Positions 44,717 through 52,407 of a stretch of 64,000 nt of DNA are shown here, in pieces. Source of the DNA: Sphaerisporangium sp040649355 (lineage in GTDB: Bacteria > Actinomycetota > Actinomycetes > Streptosporangiales > Streptosporangiaceae); NCBI RefSeq assembly GCF_043197795.1, contig NZ_JBICTU010000005.1, positions 277,807-341,806 on the forward strand, in the 5' to 3' direction. A program made the position numbers and the translations under genes. The notes below the pieces were generated by a model. It was not told where the DNA came from, searched no databases, and saw only the letters and a list, made by a program, of their open reading frames with translations. How positions within the stretch are numbered: position 1 is the stretch's first letter; every line of letters begins with the position of its first letter.

Positions 44717-46600
44717 TCACTCCTTCCACGGCGCCGGCCGGGCGCCGCTGTGCTGGTCCAGCAGCTCGATCGAGGTGAGAACCGGGCGTGTTCCCGCACG
44801 GATCCGCCTCACCGGCTCCCTCGGATCGCCGCCCGCGTTCACCTCGGCGGCGTACAGCCTCACCAGGTCCGGTACGTGGTACGTCCGTGCGTCGACCTGA
44901 TCGAGGAGTCTGACGCCGGCCAGGTCGTCCAGGGCGCGCTCGCCGTCCACGGCGGACTGCCCGAGCGCGGCGGCGGCCACCCCGGGGCAGAGCCGTCGCA
45001 GGTGCAGCGCGCCGATGAGGCGGAAGAGCTCGGCTCCGTAGGTCAACCGTCGATGGCTCGCCGCGAACGCGGACCGGACCGAGAGCGTTCCGTAGCAGAG
45101 CGTCCGCAGGCGAGTCCGTTCGTCGGACAACCGCGCGACCAGCCCTCGGCTCGACCGATGAGGCTGGGACACCATCCGCGCGCCCACGATGCGCAAGGCC
45201 AGCGGCAGCCCTTCACACAGGGTGACCAGCCGGTCGAGGTCGTGATCGTCGAACCTGTCGCACAGCCCGTCCGTCAGATGGCGCAACATCTCACGACCAC
45301 GGCTCAGGCCGACCTGCCCGACGTCGATGTTCGTTCCGCAGTCCAGTGCCGCCAGCATGCGCCGGCTGGTGATGATGACCCGGACCTCCGCCGTGCCGGG
45401 CAGCAGGGGCCGGACCTGTGCCTCGTCGACGGCGTTGTCCAGCAGGAGAAGCATCCTCCGGCCCGCAATGACGGTACGGAAACGCGCCGCCGCCTCGGCG
45501 AGGCCGTTCCAGACGTGGTCACCGCGGTCGCCCAGGGCTCTGAGCAGCCGGTCGAGCACATTGACGGGATCTTCCGGCACAAGGGTGGAGCCTTGCAGGT
45601 CGACGTACAGTTCGCCGTCCGGGTACAGGTCCCGCAACTGGTGCGCCGCACGCAGGGCGAGTGCGGACTTACCGCTGCCGGCCGGTCCGTGCAGCGCCAC
45701 GATGGGCGGGTTGCCGGCTATCGCGGTTCGAATCGCCGCGAGTTCCGCCTGCCGCCCGGACAGCCCGGCACAGTCGGCAGGCAGTTCCCGGGGCACGAGG
45801 GACGCCCAAGTGGTCACCCTCTCGGGAGAGGGCGGGTAGGGATCGGCCACCAGTGCCGGGTCGTGGGCGAGCATGGCCGCTTGCAGTCCGCTCAGTTCGG
45901 GTCCCGGCTCGATGCCCAGTTGCTCCACCAGGGTCTGACGGGCCTCGGCGAACACCGCCAGCCCCGCACCGATGTTGCCGGACCTGTAGAGCGCGACCAT
46001 CAGATGGAACCACAGTCGCTCGCGCAGCGGGTGGGACTTGGTGAGCTCGCGTAACTCCCCGACCGCGGCCCGGTGGTCGCCGAGCCGGAGCCGTGCCTCC
46101 ATCCAGTCCTCGATCAGAGTGACGCGCTCCTCGTCCAGGGCGGCCAGCCGGGCACCGAGGGGGACGCCCCTTGGCACGTCCTCCGCCGCCGCGCCTCTCC
46201 ACAGCGAGAGCGCCTCACGGATGGCGGTCTCCGCCGCCGCCGTTTCACCCTGGAACAGACTGTCCCGTCCACGGCGCGATAACTCCTCGTAGCGCAGCAG
46301 GTCCAGTTCGCCGGCATCGGCGGCGAGCAGGTATCCCGGTGGCCGGCTCACCAGCCGCTCGCCGGCCGCGTCCCGTAACGTCGAGCGGAGGCGCGAGGCG
46401 TAGGTCCGGATGTTGGCCACGGCCGACCGAGGGGGCTCGTCCTCCCACAGAAGCTCCACCAGGCGGTCGACCGACACCACGGTACGAGCGTCGAGAAGCA
46501 GGGCGGTGAGCAGGCCACGCTGCTTGGCCGCACCGAGAGAAAGCGCGATCCCGTCGCGCTGTACCGACAATGGACCCAGAAGACCGAAGGTCAGATGCAT
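44717..46600 (-). CDS. AfsR/SARP-family regulator (OmpR-type HTH, BTAD, NB-ARC)
   Basis: 627 aa from ATG 46600, which follows GGGGGAGCGT; the open frame up to 46753 lacks any site. Residues 20-92 form the OmpR-type winged helix (SVDRLVELLWEDEPPRSAVANIRTYASRLRS), 100-245 the bacterial transcriptional activation domain and about 290-560 the NB-ARC ATPase (GPAGSGKSALAL, MLLLLDNAVDE, CEGLPLALRIVG). The C-terminal TPR sensor of AfsR-type proteins is missing, so it is a short form. SARP regulators activate secondary-metabolite and peptide clusters. It is the first gene of the minus-strand set ending at 41184 and is probably its activator. Confidence 0.9.
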   Translation of the reverse strand: MHLTFGLLGPLSVQRDGIALSLGAAKQRGLLTALLLDARTVVSVDRLVELLWEDEPPRSAVANIRTYASRLRSTLRDAAGERLVSRPPGYLLAADAGELDLLRYEELSRRGRDSLFQGETAAAETAIREALSLWRGAAAEDVPRGVPLGARLAALDEERVTLIEDWMEARLRLGDHRAAVGELRELTKSHPLRERLWFHLMVALYRSGNIGAGLAVFAEARQTLVEQLGIEPGPELSGLQAAMLAHDPALVADPYPPSPERVTTWASLVPRELPADCAGLSGRQAELAAIRTAIAGNPPIVALHGPAGSGKSALALRAAHQLRDLYPDGELYVDLQGSTLVPEDPVNVLDRLLRALGDRGDHVWNGLAEAAARFRTVIAGRRMLLLLDNAVDEAQVRPLLPGTAEVRVIITSRRMLAALDCGTNIDVGQVGLSRGREMLRHLTDGLCDRFDDHDLDRLVTLCEGLPLALRIVGARMVSQPHRSSRGLVARLSDERTRLRTLCYGTLSVRSAFAASHRRLTYGAELFRLIGALHLRRLCPGVAAAALGQSAVDGERALDDLAGVRLLDQVDARTYHVPDLVRLYAAEVNAGGDPREPVRRIRAGTRPVLTSIELLDQHSGARPAPWKE

Positions 46601-47079
46601 ACGCTCCCCCGTAGGTGTGTACGCGCGTCTTTGTCGCCTTTGCCTACTCCGATGAGGCGCGCCGGGCCGTCGGCGACCGACCCTCCCGGCTTTCACCTGG
46701 AGGGAAATCGAGATTCGTGAGGGGCTTGCTGTGGAGCGCTCTTGAAGGATCAAGGTCCGCGCTGCCGCACGTCAATGCGTTTCGGTCCTGACCGAACTGC
46801 GACACCACCGGCCGGTCCTCGGCATCGGCCCGAAAGCGGGCTCGTGCCGTCCCGTCGATTCGACGTCTTCCGGCTGTTCCGGTCCGGGGCCATCTCATTG
46901 CGCTTGGGCGGGGATGTTCGGCAATGGAGGTGGCCGTGCCTTGCGCCTAATTGGTCATTACGTAGACGTATATGTCACTCCTGCGGGAGACTGGCCGGGT
47001 TGATCACCGGTTGGGTGGGGGCGCGGGCAGGTGGCGTGATGACGCGTTCCCGCTCCTGACGTACGACGGGGGCGCCCCC
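46601..47079. other. Divergent control region, AfsR-like gene versus gene at 47080
   Basis: There is no convincing gene in these 479 bp. An AT-richer patch at about 46946-46978 contains the palindrome TACGT-AG-ACGTA (46959-46970), a possible operator. The rest is unremarkable GC-rich sequence. Confidence 0.45.
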
Positions 47080-48138
47080 ATGAGCCCGAGCCTCATGACC
47101 GGGACGGATCCGGGGCCGTTCCTGCTCCGGCGGAGCACCCGCGACCTGCCACAGGCGGTCGAGACGCTCGGCAAGGCGCTGCCCGCTCGCGACCTGAAGG
47201 CCGTGCTCGCCCAGGCAAACCGCACCGCCACCCGCAAGGGGAGCACGACGGCGTTCGGCTCGATGTCGCCGCGACCGGCGGACTGGTACTGCTTCGAGTC
47301 CGGCGACAACGACACCACCGACTGGTACCCGCAGGGCGTGGCCGCCAGCTCGGAGGCGGGCCACGCGGACGTCCAGGCGTTCGCCGTCACCTGGTACTGG
47401 AAGCCGGACGGCGCGGCGACCGAGCGCGGCGTGCGGGTCTCGTTCCTCAGCGCGAAGACGCTGAAGTACCGGCACGTGCTGCTCGTCGAGCCCAAGGGCA
47501 CCTCGTACGGCCCGATCAACATCCACGCGGGCGGAATCGCGTGGTACGGGAACCTGATCTACGTGGTAGACACCTCGCGGGGGCTGCGGGTGTTCGACAC
47601 CCGGCACATCTACGAGGTCGGCGGCGACGACGACAAGATCGGCCTGAAGGGCGGGAAGTACCACGCCTTCGGGTACCGCTACGTGATGCCGCAGGTGGAC
47701 GCCTGGAGCACCGCCGGGGCGGCCCGGTACTCCTTCGCCGCCGTCGACAGGAGCCTCACCCCGCACATGCTCGTCTCGGGAGAGTACGTGGACCCGGCGG
47801 ACGAACCCGGCAGGACCGGGCGCGTGGCGCGCTGGCCGCTCGCCTCGGACGGCACGCTCGTCGCCGGGGCCGACGGCCTGGCGAACGCGGCGGACGCCTT
47901 CACGCTTCCGGCGGCCAAGATCCAGGGCGGGCTCTCGTACAAGGGCCGCTGGTATCTCAGCCAGGCGGCCTCCTCCACGAAGAACGGCTCGCTGCTGGTC
48001 GTCCCCGCCGGGCAGCCCGCCCAGGTGAAGAAGTTCCCTGTCGGCCCGGAGGATCTCACCTGCTGGACCGAGAAGAACCAGCTGTGGAGCGTGACCGAGT
48101 TCAAGGGCCGCCGGGTGGTGTTCGCGGTTCCCGTGTGA
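47080..48138 (+). CDS. Conserved hypothetical protein, beta-rich
   Basis: 352 aa from ATG 47080 (GGGGG upstream); ATG 47095 is an alternative. There is no signal peptide or membrane helix at this start. After about 60 mixed residues (RRSTRDLPQAVETLGKAL) the chain is rich in short beta-strands with Gly/Trp/Tyr turns, such as GGIAWYGNLIYVVDTSRGLRVFD, GRVARWPLASDG and GGLSYKGRWYLSQAASS, which suggests a beta-propeller. I recognise no catalytic motif and no named family. It stands alone; its stop codon lies within the first unit of a 15-bp tandem repeat. Confidence 0.75.
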   Translation: MSPSLMTGTDPGPFLLRRSTRDLPQAVETLGKALPARDLKAVLAQANRTATRKGSTTAFGSMSPRPADWYCFESGDNDTTDWYPQGVAASSEAGHADVQAFAVTWYWKPDGAATERGVRVSFLSAKTLKYRHVLLVEPKGTSYGPINIHAGGIAWYGNLIYVVDTSRGLRVFDTRHIYEVGGDDDKIGLKGGKYHAFGYRYVMPQVDAWSTAGAARYSFAAVDRSLTPHMLVSGEYVDPADEPGRTGRVARWPLASDGTLVAGADGLANAADAFTLPAAKIQGGLSYKGRWYLSQAASSTKNGSLLVVPAGQPAQVKKFPVGPEDLTCWTEKNQLWSVTEFKGRRVVFAVPV

Positions 48139-48202
48139 GGGGTTCCCGTGTGAGGGGCGCCCGTGTGAGGGGCGCCCGTGTGAGAGGCGCCCGTGTGAGA
48201 GG
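48128..48202. repeat. Five tandem copies of a 15-bp repeat
   Basis: TTCCCGTGTGAGGGG twice, then CGCCCGTGTGAGGGG, then CGCCCGTGTGAGAGG twice. The array starts in the last codons of the gene at 47080 (its TGA is in unit 1), so copy number changes would not alter the protein. Confidence 0.9.
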
Positions 48203-48348
48203 CGCCGGCCGCTTGCGGCGACCCCTGATCCGGGAGGCGGCGTACGGCCTGCCGGCGGCCCGGCGGGGCGCTTGAAGCCCTTGCACGCCCTTGCATCGGT
48301 AGGCGTCAAGCGGTTGTCAATGAACGTGCAGGTGGAGGCCGATATCAC

Positions 48349-48402
48349 TGAGTGTGTAAGAACCCCCGGGGCCGAGCGAACAGGACCGGGAGAACACACT
48401 CA
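48349..48402 (+). promoter_or_regulatory. Long-range 9-bp inverted repeat in the leader of the gene at 48419
   Basis: TGAGTGTGT (48349-48357) can pair with ACACACTCA (48394-48402), closing a 36-nt loop just before the AGGAG at 48407-48411. It could modulate access to the ribosome-binding site. Speculative. Confidence 0.35.
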
Positions 48403-48418
48403 CACTCAGGAGACAAAG

Positions 48419-49135
48419 ATGAAGCGCAGCCTGCTCGGTCTCGCCGTCGCCGCCGTGGCCGGCCTGTCCGTCGTCACCCTGCCCTCGACGTCCGCCTCCG
48501 CGGCCACCGGCGACTTCGGCCCCGACACCTGCCGCGAAGGCTACGTCTGGCGCGAGGCCCGCCCCTCCGACCACGTCTGCGTCAGCTCCGCCACCCGCAC
48601 CCAGACGCGTTCGGACAACGCGGCCGCCGCCGGCCGCTGGACCTCCGGGGCCTTCGGCGCGCACACCTGCGTCACCGGGTACGTGTGGCGCGAGGCGTTC
48701 ACCGGCGACGACGTCTGCGTGGTCCCCTCGGTCCGCTCGCAGGCCGCCGCCGACAACGCCCAGGCCGCGAACCGCAAGGTCTCCGCCCGCCTGTGGATCA
48801 ACCGGTACACCGTTCCCCTGACCGACAACGGGGACGGCACCGCGACCTCGACCTCGGTGGACGACATCCCCCGCATCAAGATCAGCGGTGACCACTACAA
48901 CTTCGGCCAGGTCAAGCTCTACCTCCGGTACAACACCGGCCGCCTGTTCTGGAGCGGGACCGTGACAGCCGGAGCGCACAGCGGCTTCGCGGGCGGCAGC
49001 TTCGGCAAGAAGACCGGGGTGTTCGACTGCGCCTCCGCCGGCAAGCCCGCCAACGGCTACGCCCAGGCCTACGACGTGCTCTCGGGCCGCTGGTCGGCAC
49101 GCGTGCCCGTGCGCATCGGCTGCGCGGTCCTGTGA
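48419..49135 (+). CDS. Secreted protein with duplicated Cys-pair repeat, function unknown
   Basis: 238 aa from ATG 48419 with AGGAG upstream. Residues 1-29 are a signal peptide (ASAA). Two 40-residue repeats follow (34-73 and 80-119), each FG..TC..GYVWREA...D.VCV with two Cys (C38/C54, C84/C100) and a basic, Asn/Ala-rich end. This repeat type recurs in secreted actinobacterial proteins without known function. The C-terminal 115 residues form an unassigned beta-rich domain (NFGQVKLYLRYNTGRLFWSG...) with one further Cys pair. Monocistronic. Confidence 0.8.
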   Translation: MKRSLLGLAVAAVAGLSVVTLPSTSASAATGDFGPDTCREGYVWREARPSDHVCVSSATRTQTRSDNAAAAGRWTSGAFGAHTCVTGYVWREAFTGDDVCVVPSVRSQAAADNAQAANRKVSARLWINRYTVPLTDNGDGTATSTSVDDIPRIKISGDHYNFGQVKLYLRYNTGRLFWSGTVTAGAHSGFAGGSFGKKTGVFDCASAGKPANGYAQAYDVLSGRWSARVPVRIGCAVL

Positions 49136-49241
49136 GCCTCCTCGCCGGACCCCCACGCGACCCTGAGTGCCGACCCTGACTCGTCCCTGAACTCGATCTC
49201 CACGTATGTCGCCGGGACCGGCGGGCGCTTAGCGTGAAGCC

Positions 49242-49409
49242 ATGGGACGCATTCTTCTTCTCGTCGTAGCCGTCATCGCCGCCTTCTTCCTCCTCGGCGC
49301 GCTGCTGAGCCTGGTCGCCGGCATCGTCAAGTGGGCACTGATCATCGGGGTGGTCATCCTCGCCGTCACCGCCCTCTCCAAGATCTTCCGATCCCGGGAC
49401 GCCGGCTGA
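49242..49409 (+). CDS. Small two-helix membrane protein
   Basis: 55 aa from ATG 49242 (MGRILLLVVAVIAAFFLLGA...) ending in the basic tail SKIFRSRDAG. Two hydrophobic helices (about 3-24 and 28-46) are joined by VAGIVKW. Codon positions look coding (GC-rich third positions), and similar very small membrane proteins are common in actinobacteria. The Shine-Dalgarno match is poor (GCGTGAAGCC). Function unknown. Confidence 0.55.
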   Translation: MGRILLLVVAVIAAFFLLGALLSLVAGIVKWALIIGVVILAVTALSKIFRSRDAG

Positions 49410-49472
49410 CGGCCCGGGGGAGGGTCGCCACCGGCGCGCTCATCCTGAAACGGCCGCGCCGGCCCTCAGGCG

Positions 49473-50381
49473 CTACGACGGTTTCCTGCTGCGGGGCCGG
49501 GACTCGATGACGAAGTGGTCGATGGCGTCGCGGGTCGCGCGCAGGGCCCCGTTGGACACCTCGGACGTGCGCTGGGCCACGCCGACGAAGACGTAGTCGA
49601 CGATCAGGAGCTGGCTGATCCTGCTGGCCAGCGCGCCGGGCCGGAACGCGCTCTCCCTCCCGGCCGAGATCAGCACGTGGGCGGAGACCTCGGCGAGGGC
49701 CGACCGGGGGTTGTTGGTGATCGCCACTGTGGTCGCCCCGGCCTTCTGGGCCCGGCGCATGGGCTCCAGGACGTCGGGGGTCTCGCCCGTGCAGCTCACG
49801 CCGACCGCGACGTCGCCGGGCCTCAGCAGCACGGCGCTGGTCAGGGCGAGGTGCGCGTCGGTGAACGCGTGGGCGGACAGGCCGATGCGCAGCAGCTTCT
49901 GCGACATGTCCGCCGCCACGAGCCCGGAGGCCGCGACGCCGTACACGTCGACGCGGCGGGCCCCGGTGATCGCGTCGACCACCTCGCCGAGCCGCTCGGG
50001 GGACAGCTGCGCGGCGGTGTCCTCTATGGCCTCGGCCTCGGCCCGCGTGACCTTGGCGATCACGTCGGAGAGGGGGTCGTCGGGGGCGAGGTCGCCGGGG
50101 ACGAGGCGGTCGGGCCCCTGGCGGGTGGTGGCCGCGGCGGCGGCGAGCGCGAGCCGGAGCTGGGCGTACCCGGAGAAGCCGAGCACCCGCGCGGTGCGCA
50201 CGATGGTCGCCTCGCTGGTCGCGGAGGCGGCGCTGAGCTCGGTGATGGTGCTGCGGGCGACCGTCGCCGGGTCGTCGAGGATGAGCCGGGCGATGATCTG
50301 TGCGGACGGCGTGAGTGAGGGAAGCACGGCCCGCACCCGGGCGACCAGGTTCTCGGGGGTCGAGCGTTGCGGGTCGATCAT
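49473..50381 (-). CDS. MurR/RpiR-family transcriptional regulator with SIS domain
   Basis: 302 aa from ATG 50381. Residues 5-80 are the RpiR-type helix-turn-helix (LTPSAQIIARLILDDP, then SATSEATIVRTARVLGFSGYAQLRLAL). Residues about 120-265 form the SIS sugar-phosphate isomerase fold (RVDVYGVAASGLVAADMSQKL, GVSCTGETPDV, TTVAITNNP). Such regulators sense phosphosugars, in MurR's case MurNAc-6-phosphate. It lies on the same strand as a GH3 NagZ-like gene and near a GlcNAc-kinase-type gene, so control of cell-wall amino-sugar recovery is likely. A candidate operator is at 52214-52230. Confidence 0.9.
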   Translation of the reverse strand: MIDPQRSTPENLVARVRAVLPSLTPSAQIIARLILDDPATVARSTITELSAASATSEATIVRTARVLGFSGYAQLRLALAAAAATTRQGPDRLVPGDLAPDDPLSDVIAKVTRAEAEAIEDTAAQLSPERLGEVVDAITGARRVDVYGVAASGLVAADMSQKLLRIGLSAHAFTDAHLALTSAVLLRPGDVAVGVSCTGETPDVLEPMRRAQKAGATTVAITNNPRSALAEVSAHVLISAGRESAFRPGALASRISQLLIVDYVFVGVAQRTSEVSNGALRATRDAIDHFVIESRPRSRKPS

Positions 50382-50433
50382 TGGGTTCCTTTACTGTTAC
50401 CGACAGATTACTCAATCCTGGTCGTAGGGAACC

Positions 50434-50568
50434 CGCGGACCCTCATCCAGATCCCCCTCGTACGAGACCGCGCGCGCCCATCCGGATCGTGCTCGTGCGG
50501 GACCGCGGACCCATCGGGACCGTGCTCGTGCGGGACCGCGCGCCCATCCGGATCGCGCTCGTGACGGG
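50434..50568. repeat. Four tandem 33-35-bp repeats
   Basis: Units 50434-50468, 50469-50503, 50504-50536 and 50537-50568 share CGCG(C)GxCCCATCCGGATC and GCTCGTGCGGGAC blocks. They are contiguous, without spacers, between the RpiR regulator and the 3' end of the GH3 gene. Confidence 0.85.
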
Positions 50569-50592
50569 CCCGTGGACTCGCGTGCCGGTGGC

Positions 50593-52080
50593 TCAGCGGC
50601 CGGTGAGCCACTCGGCGGCGGCGAGTGCCGAGACCCGGGAGCTGCCGCCGGTGGCCAGGTAGACCGAGCCCACGGGACGGCCCGGCAGGCCCATCTCGAT
50701 CACGATGGCGTCCGGGCGGCGGCGGAGGATCTCCGCCAGGCCCGCCGCCATCCACGCGTGCCGGTGCGCGTCGTGCGTGACCACCACCACGGGCGACTCG
50801 CCCAGCTCGGGCAGCTCGTGCAGGCCGGGCGTCAGGATCGTACGGGCGGTGCCGGGAAGCAGAGCCGCCAGGGCCTCGCCGGGCCCGTACGGCACGCCGC
50901 CGCCGATCGCCTGGTGGGGCCGTGCGGTCATCTCGATCACCAGCGGGGGCCGGGTGAGGACCGGCCGTACGAGCGTGCCGTCGCCGGGGCTCGCGCGAAG
51001 CGCCCGGCGGGCCGTGTCCAGCCCGAGCAGGGAGACGCCGTGCTCGGCGTCGAGCTCGGTCGCCCCCGCCTCCGTGAGGCGTTCGCGCTCGTGCCAGGCC
51101 GCCAGGCCGCGTACGCGGCCCGCCGCCTCGGCCAGCCGCGCCTCGTCCAGGACGCCCTCGTGGACGGCCCGGACGATCGCCTCGCGCAGCTCGGCGACGT
51201 TCTCCCCGCCGGGCGAGGAGGAGGCGCCCACGCAGATCGCGTCGGCGCCCGCCGCGAGCGCCCGTACCGCGATCTGCGGCTGGGGCATCAGCGCGGCCAC
51301 GGCCCTCATCTCGATCGCGTCGGTCACCAGCAGGCCCTCAAAGCCCAGTTCCTCGCGCAGCAGCCCGGTGAGCACACGGCGGCTGAGGGTCGCGGGCAGC
51401 TCGGGATCGAGGGCCGGCACCATGAGGTGGCCGCACATGATGGCCCGGACCCCCGCCGCGACGGCCGCGCGGAACGGCGGCAGGTCGCGCCGCTCCAGCA
51501 CCTCGCGCGACGCGTGGACGGCGGGCAGGGCGAGGTGGGAGTCGGTCACGGTGTCGCCGTGCCCGGGGAAGTGCTTGGCGCAGGCGGCGACCCCCGCGCC
51601 CTGCAGCCCGGAGATCCACGCGGCGGCGTGCCGGGCCACGAGCCCCGGATCGGCTCCGAAGGAGCGGATGCCGATCACCGGGTTGTCCGGGTCGGCGTTG
51701 ACGTCCACGTCGGGGGCGTAGTCGAGCGTGATGCCGGTCGCGGCCAAGAGGCGGCCGATCTCCCGGCCGGTCCGCTCGGTGCGGCCGAGATCGTCGACGA
51801 GGCCGAGGGCGGCGTTGCCGGGCCACGAGCTGCCGGTGGCGGCCTCCAGGCGGGTGACGGTGCCGCCCTCCTCGTCCACGGCGACGACGACCTCGGGGTT
51901 CTCCTCGCGAAGCCGCCGTACGAGCCCGGCGGTGCCGGGGGAGACGTTGCGCGCGAAGAGGACCACCCCGCCGAGGCCGCCGGCGAGCTGGCTGAGCAGC
52001 CAGCCGGGTGGGGCGGTGCCCTCGAACCCCGGCTGGAGCACCGTGGCGGCGAGGCGGTCGAGATCGGGACTGTGCGGCAT
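50593..52080 (-). CDS. GH3 beta-N-acetylhexosaminidase, NagZ-like
   Basis: 495 aa, no signal peptide, so cytoplasmic at this start. The NagZ motif KHFPGHGDTVTDSH (169-182) holds the His/Asp pair used as acid/base, and the nucleophile is D254 in LLVTDAIEM. ALDPELPATLSRRVLTGLLREELGF is also typical. A C-terminal extension of about 170 residues with a Rossmann-like end (VVVTHDAHRHAWMAAGL) goes beyond the single-domain NagZ of Gram-negative bacteria. It should remove GlcNAc from muropeptides or chitin fragments. Divergent from the GHL10 gene and upstream of the RpiR regulator. Confidence 0.9.
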   Translation of the reverse strand: MPHSPDLDRLAATVLQPGFEGTAPPGWLLSQLAGGLGGVVLFARNVSPGTAGLVRRLREENPEVVVAVDEEGGTVTRLEAATGSSWPGNAALGLVDDLGRTERTGREIGRLLAATGITLDYAPDVDVNADPDNPVIGIRSFGADPGLVARHAAAWISGLQGAGVAACAKHFPGHGDTVTDSHLALPAVHASREVLERRDLPPFRAAVAAGVRAIMCGHLMVPALDPELPATLSRRVLTGLLREELGFEGLLVTDAIEMRAVAALMPQPQIAVRALAAGADAICVGASSSPGGENVAELREAIVRAVHEGVLDEARLAEAAGRVRGLAAWHERERLTEAGATELDAEHGVSLLGLDTARRALRASPGDGTLVRPVLTRPPLVIEMTARPHQAIGGGVPYGPGEALAALLPGTARTILTPGLHELPELGESPVVVVTHDAHRHAWMAAGLAEILRRRPDAIVIEMGLPGRPVGSVYLATGGSSRVSALAAAEWLTGR

Positions 52081-52407
52081 TGGCGACTTCCGCTCGTGTC
52101 GGCGGCGGCCCTATCGATCTTCCCCTTCGAGGACCGTCTGACTTGCGTGCTACGTGTGGTTTTGCATGGTCTTGACGCCGATGTGGCATCCTGCGCCATT
52201 GCGCATATCTTCTATGAAGCTTTCCTTCATTCGCTCCCGGTTAGGTCACGGCCTGATGACAACATTCTTCAGACTCATTGATCCGGTGAAAGTCATCTGT
52301 CATCTTCACGCCGGAGGCTTCGGCCGGCACCCAGGCCATGGCCGGCACCGGGCCCTCCCCGCCGGAGCCGCCGGGAGACCGGTGTCGCCGGGACGTCCGG
52401 AGTCCGC
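52081..52407. other. Divergent control region of the GH3 and GHL10 genes
   Basis: 327 bp without a gene. It is less GC-rich than its surroundings between about 52140 and 52310 and contains the palindrome at 52214-52230. A second pair GTGAA...TTCAC spans 52287-52311. Confidence 0.5.
52214..52230. promoter_or_regulatory. Candidate MurR/RpiR operator
   Basis: ATGAAG-CTTTC-CTTCAT, perfect 6-bp arms with a 5-bp spacer, between the divergent GH3 and GHL10 genes. RpiR-family sites commonly have TGAA...TTCA symmetry. Assignment by position and form only. Confidence 0.5.

Noticed and set aside
50434..50568. Possible CRISPR array
   Set aside because: The units are contiguous without unique spacers, only four in number and diverged, and no cas gene is nearby.
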